IMG/VR virus record: IMGVR_UViG_3300021961_000037
Span: 50,095-114,094 of that record
Origin: a virus
Length of the DNA: 64,000 bases
Direction: 5' to 3' (one strand)
Of the stretch, positions 27,876 to 35,337 are shown in pieces. The position numbers and the translations under genes were made by a program. The notes beneath the pieces are model-generated. The model had not been told where the DNA came from, did no database searches, and worked only from the letters and a program-made list of their open reading frames with translations. Position 1 is the first letter of the stretch. Each line of letters opens with the position of its first letter.

Positions 27876-28214
27876 ATGGCAGTTGGCGACAGGACAGAGA
27901 CACGGCTTGGCGGACCCACACAGTTGGGTACGTCGACCACGACGGTTTGCACGGCTGCGTCAGGTTACGCAGAAATAATCAAGCAAATCATCATCACGAA
28001 CACTGACACGGTGGACCGCACGTTCAGTCTTGCCATTGGCTCGGCTGCAACGGCGGCAAACAGAATCATTTCTCAGTTGCCCATTGGCGCCAACGACATA
28101 ATGGTCTTGGACACTGCTTTGGTGTTGAATGCCACGGAAACCCTTGAGGGTCTTGCTGATGCTGCGAGCGTCGTGAATGTCACGGCGATTGGCTGGGAAA
28201 AGCAGGTTTCGTAA
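27876..28214 (+). CDS. Small beta-rich tail protein (family C, copy 3)
   Basis: A 112-residue protein: DRTETRLGGPTQLGTSTTTVC, EIIKQIIITNTDTVDRTF-SLAIG, IMVLDTALVLNATETLEGL, ending TAIGWEKQVS. Closest relative is copy 2 at 23865. As there, it stands between a short W-x-W-N-G protein and a glycine-rich adhesin, which shows that this three-gene set was duplicated as a unit. Confidence 0.65.
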   Translation: MAVGDRTETRLGGPTQLGTSTTTVCTAASGYAEIIKQIIITNTDTVDRTFSLAIGSAATAANRIISQLPIGANDIMVLDTALVLNATETLEGLADAASVVNVTAIGWEKQVS

Positions 28215-28217
28215 ACC

Positions 28218-29168
28218 ATGGGCGTTTCCACACCGTATGGCATTCAAGGGCTGAAGAACTATGTAAGGGTCACCACGCCTACGAGCATTGAATATCTGCT
28301 TGTTGGCGGTGGTGGAGCAAGTAGTGCTTCAAATGGTGGTGGCGGAGGTGGTGGCGGTGTTCTGTCTGGAACTACATCTGTTACTGGCGGTTCTGAATAC
28401 ACAATAACTGTTGGTGGTGGCGGGTCTGGTGCTGGTTCAACTGGAGTAAATAATGTCAAAGGCAATAACGGGTCAGACACGGTCGCTTTTTCTTTGACTG
28501 CTGGTGGCGGTGGTGCAGGCAACAGCCTAAACAACAGCGCTGGTGGTTCAAATGGACGAGCAAGCAATGGTTCTGGTGGCGGTGGGTCGGTGACAAACGC
28601 CGGTATAACGGCTGCTCATAATGCTGGTTCTGGAAACGGAACAGGGAAAAACGGAGGCGCTGGGCTTGGCGACATTGCTTCGGGTGGCGGAGGCGGTGCT
28701 GGTGCTGCTGGAACTGCCGGAACATCAACAAATGGCGGTACGGGTGGAAACGGTGTTCAAAATTCAATAAATGGAACAAACTTGTATTGGGCTGGCGGCG
28801 GCGGTGGAACAAGTAATGGAACTGCGGGGAATGGCGGTCTTGGTGGTGGAGGTGGCGGAGCAACCAATACTGGAACACCTGGTCAAGGCGGTGGGTCGGC
28901 ACTTAACTCTGGCGGCAATGGTGGTACTGGTACTGGGAATGATGGCGGAAATGGCGGCGACAATACTGGTGGCGGTGGTGGCGGTTCTGGTTGTCAACAG
29001 AATCAAGTAGCATCGGCAGTCGGTGCAAACGGTGGCTCTGGTGTAGTCATTATTAAATATCCAGATATTTACAGCGCTGCAACCTCTACGACTGGTTCTG
29101 TATCGCTGAGCACGGTAAACGGATACAAAATATATACATTCACCACTAGCGGAAGCATCACCTTCTAA
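28218..29168 (+). CDS. Glycine-rich tail adhesin (copy 3)
   Basis: A 316-residue protein. Short head with TPYGIQGLKNYVRVTTPTS, entry strand IEYLLVGGGGAS, Gly-rich region with Asn/Ser/Ala, a single Cys near SGCQQNQ, then GGSGVVIIKYPDIYS and a closing strand pair (GYKIYTFTTSGSITF). The tip lengths and loop residues differ from the other copies while entry and exit strands are kept, as expected when the Gly-rich loops vary in binding specificity. Confidence 0.75.
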   Translation: MGVSTPYGIQGLKNYVRVTTPTSIEYLLVGGGGASSASNGGGGGGGGVLSGTTSVTGGSEYTITVGGGGSGAGSTGVNNVKGNNGSDTVAFSLTAGGGGAGNSLNNSAGGSNGRASNGSGGGGSVTNAGITAAHNAGSGNGTGKNGGAGLGDIASGGGGGAGAAGTAGTSTNGGTGGNGVQNSINGTNLYWAGGGGGTSNGTAGNGGLGGGGGGATNTGTPGQGGGSALNSGGNGGTGTGNDGGNGGDNTGGGGGGSGCQQNQVASAVGANGGSGVVIIKYPDIYSAATSTTGSVSLSTVNGYKIYTFTTSGSITF

Positions 29169-30940
29169 TGAGTATCTCAGGCGCACGTAAACCAAGACTC
29201 GCTACAGAGTACGGTATTGCATCTGGCGGTACTGAATCAGATATAACCGTTTCAGGTGTCTCATACAAACTTCATACATTTGCGGCAACAGGTACGCTTT
29301 CGGTTACTCAACCCGGTTGGTTTGATGTGCTTACCATCGCTGGTGGCGGTGGAGGCGGTGGAAGCAATGGGAGCGACTTCCATGGCGGAGGCGGTGGCGG
29401 TGGCGGAGCCCAACTAACGACAATGTACCTATCCTCCAACGCAACAGTGACGGTCGGTGCTGGAGGAAATGGTGGTGCAATAGGTGGAGGAACAAAACCC
29501 TCAGATGGAACATCATCATCTGTCGGCGGTGCTGTTCTTTCAAATGGAGTTGCTGCTGCTGGTGGTGGTGCTGGCGCTGACGGTTGGGGTAACAAGAATT
29601 CCAATGGTGGTTCAGGTGGCGGTGGAGGAATGGAGGCATCAAGTACAAAAGGTTTTGGTATCCCAACACAAGGTAATGATGGTGGTGCAGGATTTAATAG
29701 CAGGGGTCCAGGAAACGGCGCTGGCGGTGGTGGTGGTGCGGGTGGAGTCGGTGGAGCCGGCACTTCGTCTGCTGGTGGCGCTGGTGGCGATGGCGTTGAC
29801 ATATCTTCGTGGCTTGGAAGTGGAGCCCCTTCGTCTCCGTACTACATGGCGGCTGGGGGAGGTGGAGCAAGATACAGCGGAAGTAGCGGTGCTGGCGGTT
29901 CCTCTATTGGCGGCAATGGTGGCTCCAATACGACAGGAAGCGCAGCGACTGCAAGCAGGGCTTCTGGTGGCGGTGGTGCTTCTGGTGCTGGATACAACTC
30001 TGGAGGAAACGGTTCTGGAGGAATCGTCTATATCCGTAGAAGAGTCTCTGGATCTGCTGTAGGAACGCTGACGTATCTCCCGGTTTTGAATAATGTCGAG
30101 TATTTGATTATCGGTGGCGGTGGCGGTGGGGGAGGACGTCATGGTGGTGGCGGTGGTGCTGGTGGTTACCGTTCATCGGTGAGCGGAGAATCCTCTGGCG
30201 GTGGCGCATCCGCCGAAGACAAATTATTATTTACTGCTGGAAGCACATACTCAATCACTGTTGGCGCTGGCGGTCCAGGTGGTACTGCAAACAATAACGG
30301 AACGCTCCCAAGAGCAACATCGGGTAGCAATAGTTCTGCTTTTGGTATTACATCAACTGGTGGCGGCGCGGGTGGAAACGGGAATGTTGCTGGTGAAGCA
30401 AATGGAATTGCTGGCGGTTCTGGTGGTGGCAGTGTTCCTTCTGGTACTGGTGGCGCTGGTACTGCAAATCAGGGGTATGCCGGAGGAAATGGCGGCAGTA
30501 CTTATCTTGGTGGCGGTGGAGGTGGTGCATCTGCTGCTGGTTCAAATTACTCTGGTTCGACTGCAGGCAATGGTGGCAATGGACTTGCGTCAAGCATCAC
30601 TGGCTCCTCCATAACCCGTGCTGGAGGTGGCGGAGGTGGTGGATGGACTGGCAACACTGCTGGAACTGGCGGTTCCGGTGGAGGCGGTGCTGGTGTCGCC
30701 AACTCTGGAACAAAAGCAACAAGTGGCACTGCCAACACTGGTAGCGGTGGCGGAGGTGGAGGCACTGACTCTGCCCCAAATGCTGGTGGTGGTGACGGTG
30801 GTGCAGGTGTCGTCATCGTTCGTTACCCGACAGCAAACGCCACTGGTCTATCGGTAACTGGCGGAACTATTACAACATCGGGCAGTTACACCATTCATAC
30901 ATTCAACGCAACTGGAACCTTCACGGTGGCACGGGCATGA
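29168..30940 (+). CDS. Double glycine-rich tail adhesin (copy 4, two units)
   Basis: A 590-residue protein with two Gly-rich units in one chain. Unit 1 starts near FDVLTIAGGGGG and closes at NGSGGIVYIRRRVSG. Unit 2 runs from NNVEYLIIGGGGGG through long Gly/Ser/Ala/Asn runs to GAGVVIVRYPTANA and a SYTIHTFNATGTFTVA end. This looks like an in-frame fusion or duplication of the single-unit genes. The start ATG overlaps the stop of the previous gene. Confidence 0.75.
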   Translation: MSISGARKPRLATEYGIASGGTESDITVSGVSYKLHTFAATGTLSVTQPGWFDVLTIAGGGGGGGSNGSDFHGGGGGGGGAQLTTMYLSSNATVTVGAGGNGGAIGGGTKPSDGTSSSVGGAVLSNGVAAAGGGAGADGWGNKNSNGGSGGGGGMEASSTKGFGIPTQGNDGGAGFNSRGPGNGAGGGGGAGGVGGAGTSSAGGAGGDGVDISSWLGSGAPSSPYYMAAGGGGARYSGSSGAGGSSIGGNGGSNTTGSAATASRASGGGGASGAGYNSGGNGSGGIVYIRRRVSGSAVGTLTYLPVLNNVEYLIIGGGGGGGGRHGGGGGAGGYRSSVSGESSGGGASAEDKLLFTAGSTYSITVGAGGPGGTANNNGTLPRATSGSNSSAFGITSTGGGAGGNGNVAGEANGIAGGSGGGSVPSGTGGAGTANQGYAGGNGGSTYLGGGGGGASAAGSNYSGSTAGNGGNGLASSITGSSITRAGGGGGGGWTGNTAGTGGSGGGGAGVANSGTKATSGTANTGSGGGGGGTDSAPNAGGGDGGAGVVIVRYPTANATGLSVTGGTITTSGSYTIHTFNATGTFTVARA

Positions 30941-30968
30941 AATCGTTTATCATTGAGGTGAGGTAATC

Positions 30969-31628
30969 ATGCCGTTTTCTTCAGTTTTAGGTGCATCTTC
31001 GGTCATCAAGCCTGGTGTCTGCACGTCCTCAACCCGCCCAACGGTTCCCTATGAGGGGCAGTTGATTTATGAGACGGATACAGACAGGGTTGCTTCTTGG
31101 AACGGCTCTGCTTGGGTATATACGGCGACTGGAGGGCTAATCACAGTAAAGGGGGAGACGGCATTCTCCAATGTCGCAAATGTGACCGCTGACGGCGTAT
31201 TCACTAGCGCATACACGAACTACCGAATGATTATTCGTTTTCAGATAAGTGTTGGGCAACTCTCGTTTCAGTTACGTGCCGCAACGGTTGACGCAACAAC
31301 GAATTATTCAACGCAAAGCATAGTCGCAAACGGTGCAACGCTATCAGGAGCACGTACAACAAGCACATCAAACGCAAACATCGGAAACAATGGTAACGGA
31401 GCGTTTTGGGGATTGGCAGTTGTGGAATTGAGCGGTCCACAACTAGCCGAGCCGACGCTTTACCAATCGCAATTTTTGCGACAAGACGGAAACTACACAA
31501 CGGCTACAGTAATTCAAAACTACTACGGTAATCATTCAGATTCAACAAGTTATGACGGCATAAAATTATTGGGTACTAGCGCCAACATTACGGGCAGTTA
31601 CACCATCTATGGATACGCAAAGGTCTAA
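30969..31628 (+). CDS. Tail fibre tip protein with GVCTS head (paralogue of 25228)
   Basis: A 219-residue protein with strong site GAGGTGAGG. The head is IKPGVCTSSTRPTVPYEGQ, then ETDTDRVASWNGSAWVY. The tip has FTSAYTNYRMIIRFQISVGQ and ends TGSYTIYGYAKV, parallel in every element to the gene at 25228. It is followed, as there, by the LTDDEINAI small protein. Confidence 0.65.
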   Translation: MPFSSVLGASSVIKPGVCTSSTRPTVPYEGQLIYETDTDRVASWNGSAWVYTATGGLITVKGETAFSNVANVTADGVFTSAYTNYRMIIRFQISVGQLSFQLRAATVDATTNYSTQSIVANGATLSGARTTSTSNANIGNNGNGAFWGLAVVELSGPQLAEPTLYQSQFLRQDGNYTTATVIQNYYGNHSDSTSYDGIKLLGTSANITGSYTIYGYAKV

Positions 31629-31630
31629 CC

Positions 31631-31840
31631 ATGAGAACCAACGACAACGGAATTGACCGAGAAATGACAGCAGAAGAAGCCGCAGCACATACTGCTTGGA
31701 TGACAGTAGCGGCACAAGAAGCAGAAGAACTCGCCCAAGCCGAAGCCGCTCGCATCGCCGCCAAGGAATCCGCCAAAGCCAAACTCGCAGCCCTTGGTCT
31801 AACTGATGACGAAATCAACGCAATCATTGGAGGTGTGTGA
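31631..31840 (+). CDS. Small helical protein, LTDDEINAI end (copy 2)
   Basis: A 69-residue helical protein (AEEAAAHTAWMTVAAQEAEE...) ending LAALGLTDDEINAIIGGV. Paralogue of 25899. The conserved end in otherwise diverged helices suggests that the last ~18 residues carry the function, for example binding to the neighbouring tip protein. Confidence 0.6.
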   Translation: MRTNDNGIDREMTAEEAAAHTAWMTVAAQEAEELAQAEAARIAAKESAKAKLAALGLTDDEINAIIGGV

Positions 31841-32028
31841 TGCCTATTGACTTTCCTGGCTCCCCATCCACTGGTGACCACTACTCCTACGACGAGCGCA
31901 CATGGAGATGGGATGGCTCTACATGGCGATTAGTGGTCAGTGGTACCATTGACTACAACATCGACGGGGGTGGAGCCGCCACTGTTTATGGTGGACAAAG
32001 TGTTATTGACGGAGGAGGCGTAGCGTAA
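31840..32028 (+). CDS. Short fibre protein of the W-x-W-N-G type (copy 3)
   Basis: A 62-residue protein, start ATG 31840 with GGAGG at 31829-31833. MPIDFPGSPSTGDHYSYDER, WRWDGSTWRLVV, and a Gly/Asp end (DGGGAATVYGG). The copy at 35158 ends similarly (YIYDGGTA), and both are followed by an Mtd-N-like head. Confidence 0.6.
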   Translation: MPIDFPGSPSTGDHYSYDERTWRWDGSTWRLVVSGTIDYNIDGGGAATVYGGQSVIDGGGVA

Positions 32029-32277
32029 ATGGCTGTAAGAATTCAGTTCAGGCGAGGCACTGCCTCTGAGTGGACCTCTGCCAACCCGACCCTTGCACAG
32101 GGCGAGTTTGCCCTAGAGACGGACACCGGCTACTACAAGGTCGGTGACGGTTCCACGGCATGGACTTCTCTCTCTTATGGGGGGACAACCGGTCAGCCAG
32201 GTACAAACGGAACAAATGGTCTTGATGCGGTATACGATACTGATCAAGCAGTAATAAGTGCACGAGTTTTTAGTTAG
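32029..32277 (+). CDS. Fibre protein with Mtd-N-like head
   Basis: An 82-residue protein: VRIQFRRGTASEWTSANPTL, AQGEFALETDTGYYKVGDGS, TAWTSLSYGG, then a short collagen-like GQPGTNGTNGLD stretch. The first part is the small domain found at the N-terminus of the BPP-1 major tropism determinant and many fibres. The protein is very short, so it may be a free adaptor or the remains of a longer fibre. A full-length relative is at 35338. Confidence 0.65.
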   Translation: MAVRIQFRRGTASEWTSANPTLAQGEFALETDTGYYKVGDGSTAWTSLSYGGTTGQPGTNGTNGLDAVYDTDQAVISARVFS

Positions 32278-32285
32278 GGGAAAAT

Positions 32286-32645
32286 ATGGCTACATTTGCA
32301 AAAACTATTCTGAGTGGTTCAACGGATGGAAAACTCATCAAGGTTGTTCAGACGGCAACTGCTGGAACCACAATCCATACTGGTCCGACTGACACCTCGC
32401 ATTTCCACGAAGTATGGCTGTACGCAGTCAATAGTGATACGACCGATCGCAAGTTGACGATTGAGTGGGGTGGCACTACGTCGCCCGACGATTTAATCGA
32501 GTACACAGTCAAAGCAGAAAACGGTCTATATTTGATTGTTCCTGGATTTATTCTTAAAGGTAATGCCACACCTCTTGTTGTGCGAGCATTCTGCGCTTCG
32601 GCAAACGTGGTGTCTGTGGGCGGATACGTTAACACGATTACCTGA
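32286..32645 (+). CDS. Small beta-rich tail protein (family C, copy 4)
   Basis: A 119-residue protein: AKTILSGSTDGKLIKVVQTA, then a segment with TSHFHEVWLYAVNSDTTDRK-LTIEWG and GLYLIVPGFILKGNATPLVV. The plan matches the other copies, but the sequence has moved further. Followed by a glycine-rich adhesin, as with copies 1, 2 and 3. Confidence 0.6.
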   Translation: MATFAKTILSGSTDGKLIKVVQTATAGTTIHTGPTDTSHFHEVWLYAVNSDTTDRKLTIEWGGTTSPDDLIEYTVKAENGLYLIVPGFILKGNATPLVVRAFCASANVVSVGGYVNTIT

Positions 32646-32663
32646 TTGGGAGGGTGATTAGTT

Positions 32664-33602
32664 TTGCCAGGTCAATCACGGAACACGCAGGGCGGAAAAT
32701 CGCTTGCAACGCAGTTGAGTCCTCGCAATATGCGGACTGGAACTGGTCAAGTGAACGCATTGTGGCAGGGTCAAGGTCCACCGTTTCTTGCTACTGGTGG
32801 TACTGGAACAACGCTGAACGGATTTAGGTATTTGGTATTCACAAGCAGCAGCACTCTTACCGTTACTGACGGTGGGACCGCAGAGGTTCTTGTTGTCGCT
32901 GGTGGCGGCGGTGGCGCATCAAACAACGGTGCTGGTGGTGGTGGAGGCGGTATCCGCACTAGTACTGGGCTTACTTATCAAAGTTTGGAATTCTCGTCCG
33001 GAACCTATTCCGTGACGGTCGGGAGTGGCGGCACAGCACCTGGCGATGGAGTCGTAGGCAATGGAGGCAAGGGCGGTAATAGCAGCATTGTTCACAGCGG
33101 TGGCACTCTTTCTGCAACTGGTGGCGGAGCAGGAGTTTACGTTGGCGATGGTGGTGATGGTGGTTCGGGTGGTGGCAGAAACCAATACAATGGTGGCAGT
33201 CGTGGCGGTTTAGGCAACCAAGGTGGCTACACGCCGTCAGAAGGAAATAATGGTTCTGCTGGCGGCTCACCGAATGGTATCGGTGGCGGAGGTGGTTTCA
33301 ATGCTGCAACCAGTACCGGTCACGGAGCACAAGGTTTGACAGTAAATAACCTTGATTCCAACTTGTCAACGATTCTCGGTTATACGGTTATTTCGTCTGG
33401 TGGTGGTGGTTCTGGTAACTGCAACGCTGGTGGAACAAACGGCGCTGGTGGAACAGGTGCAGGAGGAGGCGGATACGGCAATAATGCTGGTGCTGGTGTT
33501 TCCTATGGTTCTGGCGGAGGTGGAGGAAATAACTGTTTCGGCTCCGTCTATCACGGCGGTGTTGGAAAATCAGGTGTCGTTGTGGTGAGGTTCCCAGCGT
33601 GA
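32664..33602 (+). CDS. Glycine-rich tail adhesin (copy 5)
   Basis: A 312-residue protein with TTG start at 32664, GGAGG ten bases before. A ~75-residue head leads to AEVLVVAGGGGGASN, long Gly/Ser/Asn/Ala runs with some aromatic residues, two Cys (SGNCNAGG, NNCFGS), and a final GVVVVRFPA strand. The C-terminal closing domain of the other copies is absent. Oxygenase genes begin 300 bases further on. Confidence 0.7.
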   Translation: MPGQSRNTQGGKSLATQLSPRNMRTGTGQVNALWQGQGPPFLATGGTGTTLNGFRYLVFTSSSTLTVTDGGTAEVLVVAGGGGGASNNGAGGGGGGIRTSTGLTYQSLEFSSGTYSVTVGSGGTAPGDGVVGNGGKGGNSSIVHSGGTLSATGGGAGVYVGDGGDGGSGGGRNQYNGGSRGGLGNQGGYTPSEGNNGSAGGSPNGIGGGGGFNAATSTGHGAQGLTVNNLDSNLSTILGYTVISSGGGGSGNCNAGGTNGAGGTGAGGGGYGNNAGAGVSYGSGGGGGNNCFGSVYHGGVGKSGVVVVRFPA

Positions 33603-33895
33603 GCAAAATGTATGCCGAACTAGAAGGCTCTGTTGTTGTCAACATCATCGTTGCCGATGAATCATTTGTGAATAGTCAAGAAAATCCAGAACGATTTGTT
33701 GAATACACGGAGCAAAATCCAGCATTCATAGACGGAGATTATGTTGGAGGCTACTTCTATGCGCCACAGCCGTATCCGTCGTGGAGCAGGAACGGCGCTG
33801 GGTTGTGGGTTGCTCCAGTTGAACGTCCTCAGTATGCCGATTACTGGGATGAGGAAAATCAGCAGTGGGTTTTGTTAACTGAACTTCCCGACTAA
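33599..33895 (+). CDS. PQPYPSW-type tail protein (copy 2)
   Basis: A 98-residue protein with GTG start overlapping the previous stop and GAGG eight bases before. Contains VVVNIIVADESFVNSQ, YAPQPYPSWSRNGAGLW and APVERPQYADYWDEENQQW. Shorter paralogue of 23201 lacking the Cys-containing loop. Confidence 0.65.
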   Translation: MSKMYAELEGSVVVNIIVADESFVNSQENPERFVEYTEQNPAFIDGDYVGGYFYAPQPYPSWSRNGAGLWVAPVERPQYADYWDEENQQWVLLTELPD

Positions 33896-33904
33896 CATGT
33901 ATTT

Positions 33905-34438
33905 GTGCTTCAATTATTCGAAGACCTATTAGACCCGGATTATGCAAAAACTATTGAAAAAACAATGCTGTCAAACGCATTCCCATACTATTTCTTCGCC
34001 GACATTGATTATGGGAAAGGCAATGATGTTTATAACTTTGGATTTTCCCACACATTCGTTGACCAGTTTGCCGAATCACGAAGTGATTTTTTAGAACTTG
34101 TTTTGCCTGTTGCTTTTGCAATCGGTGATGCACTTGATCTGAAACTTACGCAACTTATACGAATTCGTGGGGTTATGTTGACACCAATTGGCATCGGATA
34201 CAACCATGTCCGACATACGGACTTGGCCAGTGACCCAGACTCATTGACTGCCGTGTACTATGTGAACGATTCGGATGGGGCGACCACCATATACAACGGA
34301 GAAGATGTAGTGAGTGTCAATCCAAAGCAAAACAGTGCTGTCGTATTTGATACACATATGGAACATCATGGTGCAAAACCCGTAAAAACAGCATCACGGG
34401 TGGTTTTGAATATAAACTTCAGAGGTGAACCACAATGA
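33905..34438 (+). CDS. 2OG-Fe(II) oxygenase, prolyl-hydroxylase-like (1)
   Basis: A 177-residue protein, GTG start. The double-stranded beta-helix motif is complete: H104-T-D106 in HVRHTDLASDP, distal His at 154 or 155 (HMEHHGAKP), and R165 for 2-oxoglutarate. The strands AVYYVNDSDGATTIYNG and SAVVFDT fit the P4H-like fold. Such enzymes hydroxylate Pro, Lys or other side chains using O2, Fe(II) and 2-oxoglutarate. It follows adhesin genes and overlaps the next oxygenase by four bases. Confidence 0.8.
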   Translation: MLQLFEDLLDPDYAKTIEKTMLSNAFPYYFFADIDYGKGNDVYNFGFSHTFVDQFAESRSDFLELVLPVAFAIGDALDLKLTQLIRIRGVMLTPIGIGYNHVRHTDLASDPDSLTAVYYVNDSDGATTIYNGEDVVSVNPKQNSAVVFDTHMEHHGAKPVKTASRVVLNINFRGEPQ

Positions 34439-35049
34439 CTTCCAAACCCATTATTGAGCAGTGGTTCCCTAAACCTTTATATATTGTGAATGACTTCATG
34501 GTCGATGAGTTGGTGATGTATAAAAAATGGTTATACGAACTGTTTTCTTTAAATGATGACATGAAGAGGACGGAAGAATTAAATGTAAATAGCACGCATA
34601 ACATGACAACTCTTCATACGCAGGATATTTTCAGGAACTTGTCAAACGAGATAACGAAGAATGCAACTCAATTCGTGAGAATGCTCGGGTATTCTGGCGA
34701 CCTTTTCATTAACAACATGTGGGCTAATCATGTTGTCAAGGGTGAATACTTATTCCCCCACAACCATCCGAACAGCATGTTGAGCGGCGCCTACTATGTT
34801 GAGTCTGACCACCCCGAAGATGTAATCAAATTTTACGATAATCCCATGAACATGCTTCCTGCGCCAGACGAGTACACATCACTTAGTTACGATTATTGTG
34901 CATACAGATGCCAGCCTGGAAGACTGATTCTCTTTAAGAGCGATTTCATTCATGGCTGCCCTGCCCTAAAAGGGGAAAGCAAAATTGTGATGTCTTTCAA
35001 TATTGGGTTTGTCGGTTCTTTTGATTTTGAGGTCACCAAACCCGCATAA
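34435..35049 (+). CDS. 2OG-Fe(II) oxygenase, HxH family (2)
   Basis: A 204-residue protein. The motif FPHNHPNSMLSGAYYVES (H109, H111), the distal H173 in SDFIHGCPALKGES, and K183 are the signs of the second family of phage 2OG-Fe(II) oxygenases (the type named 2OG-FeII_Oxy_5), seen often in cyanophages. Coupled to the previous oxygenase by an ATGA overlap. Substrate unknown. Confidence 0.75.
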   Translation: MTSKPIIEQWFPKPLYIVNDFMVDELVMYKKWLYELFSLNDDMKRTEELNVNSTHNMTTLHTQDIFRNLSNEITKNATQFVRMLGYSGDLFINNMWANHVVKGEYLFPHNHPNSMLSGAYYVESDHPEDVIKFYDNPMNMLPAPDEYTSLSYDYCAYRCQPGRLILFKSDFIHGCPALKGESKIVMSFNIGFVGSFDFEVTKPA

Positions 35050-35120
35050 AACTCAATGAGTATTTGCCCCAAATCACCTTAACTGCTAGTTTATTTCAAA
35101 TCAAATACATCTAAATGGTG

Positions 35121-35126
35121 TAAAAT
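35121..35126 (+). promoter_or_regulatory. -10-like TAAAAT in AT-rich gap
   Basis: The 108-base gap 35050-35157 is AT-rich and carries no gene. TAAAAT at 35121-35126 is about 30 bases before the start at 35158. No clear -35. A restart of transcription for the last fibre genes is plausible. Confidence 0.35.
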
Positions 35127-35157
35127 TAGGTAACTTCTGATTTGTTTGGAGACCCAG

Positions 35158-35334
35158 TTGAGTATCGCATTTCCGAGCGCCCCTTCCAACGACCAAGAAT
35201 TCATTGCCGCGGGGAAAGCATGGACATGGAACGGCTCACGGTGGCTCAGGTCTGAATACTCCATAATTGATGGTGGCAATTCGGGAAGTGAACAGAATAC
35301 CGCAAAATATATTTACGACGGTGGGACGGCATAA
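35158..35334 (+). CDS. Short fibre protein of the W-x-W-N-G type (copy 4)
   Basis: A 58-residue protein. TTG at 35158 is preferred to TTG 35146 because GGAG (35148-35151) is six bases upstream and the product then starts M-S-I-A-F-P-S-A-P like its paralogues (MAIDFPNSP, MPIDFPGSP). It contains KAWTWNGSRWLRSE and ends YIYDGGTA. An Mtd-N-headed fibre follows by three bases. Confidence 0.55.
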   Translation: MSIAFPSAPSNDQEFIAAGKAWTWNGSRWLRSEYSIIDGGNSGSEQNTAKYIYDGGTA

Positions 35335-35337
35335 CTT

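Noticed and set aside
22615-30816. Long proline-rich reading frames on the minus strand opposite the Gly-rich genes
   Set aside because: They are antisense shadows of GGN codons (CCN on the other strand); no ribosome sites and composition explained by the + strand genes.
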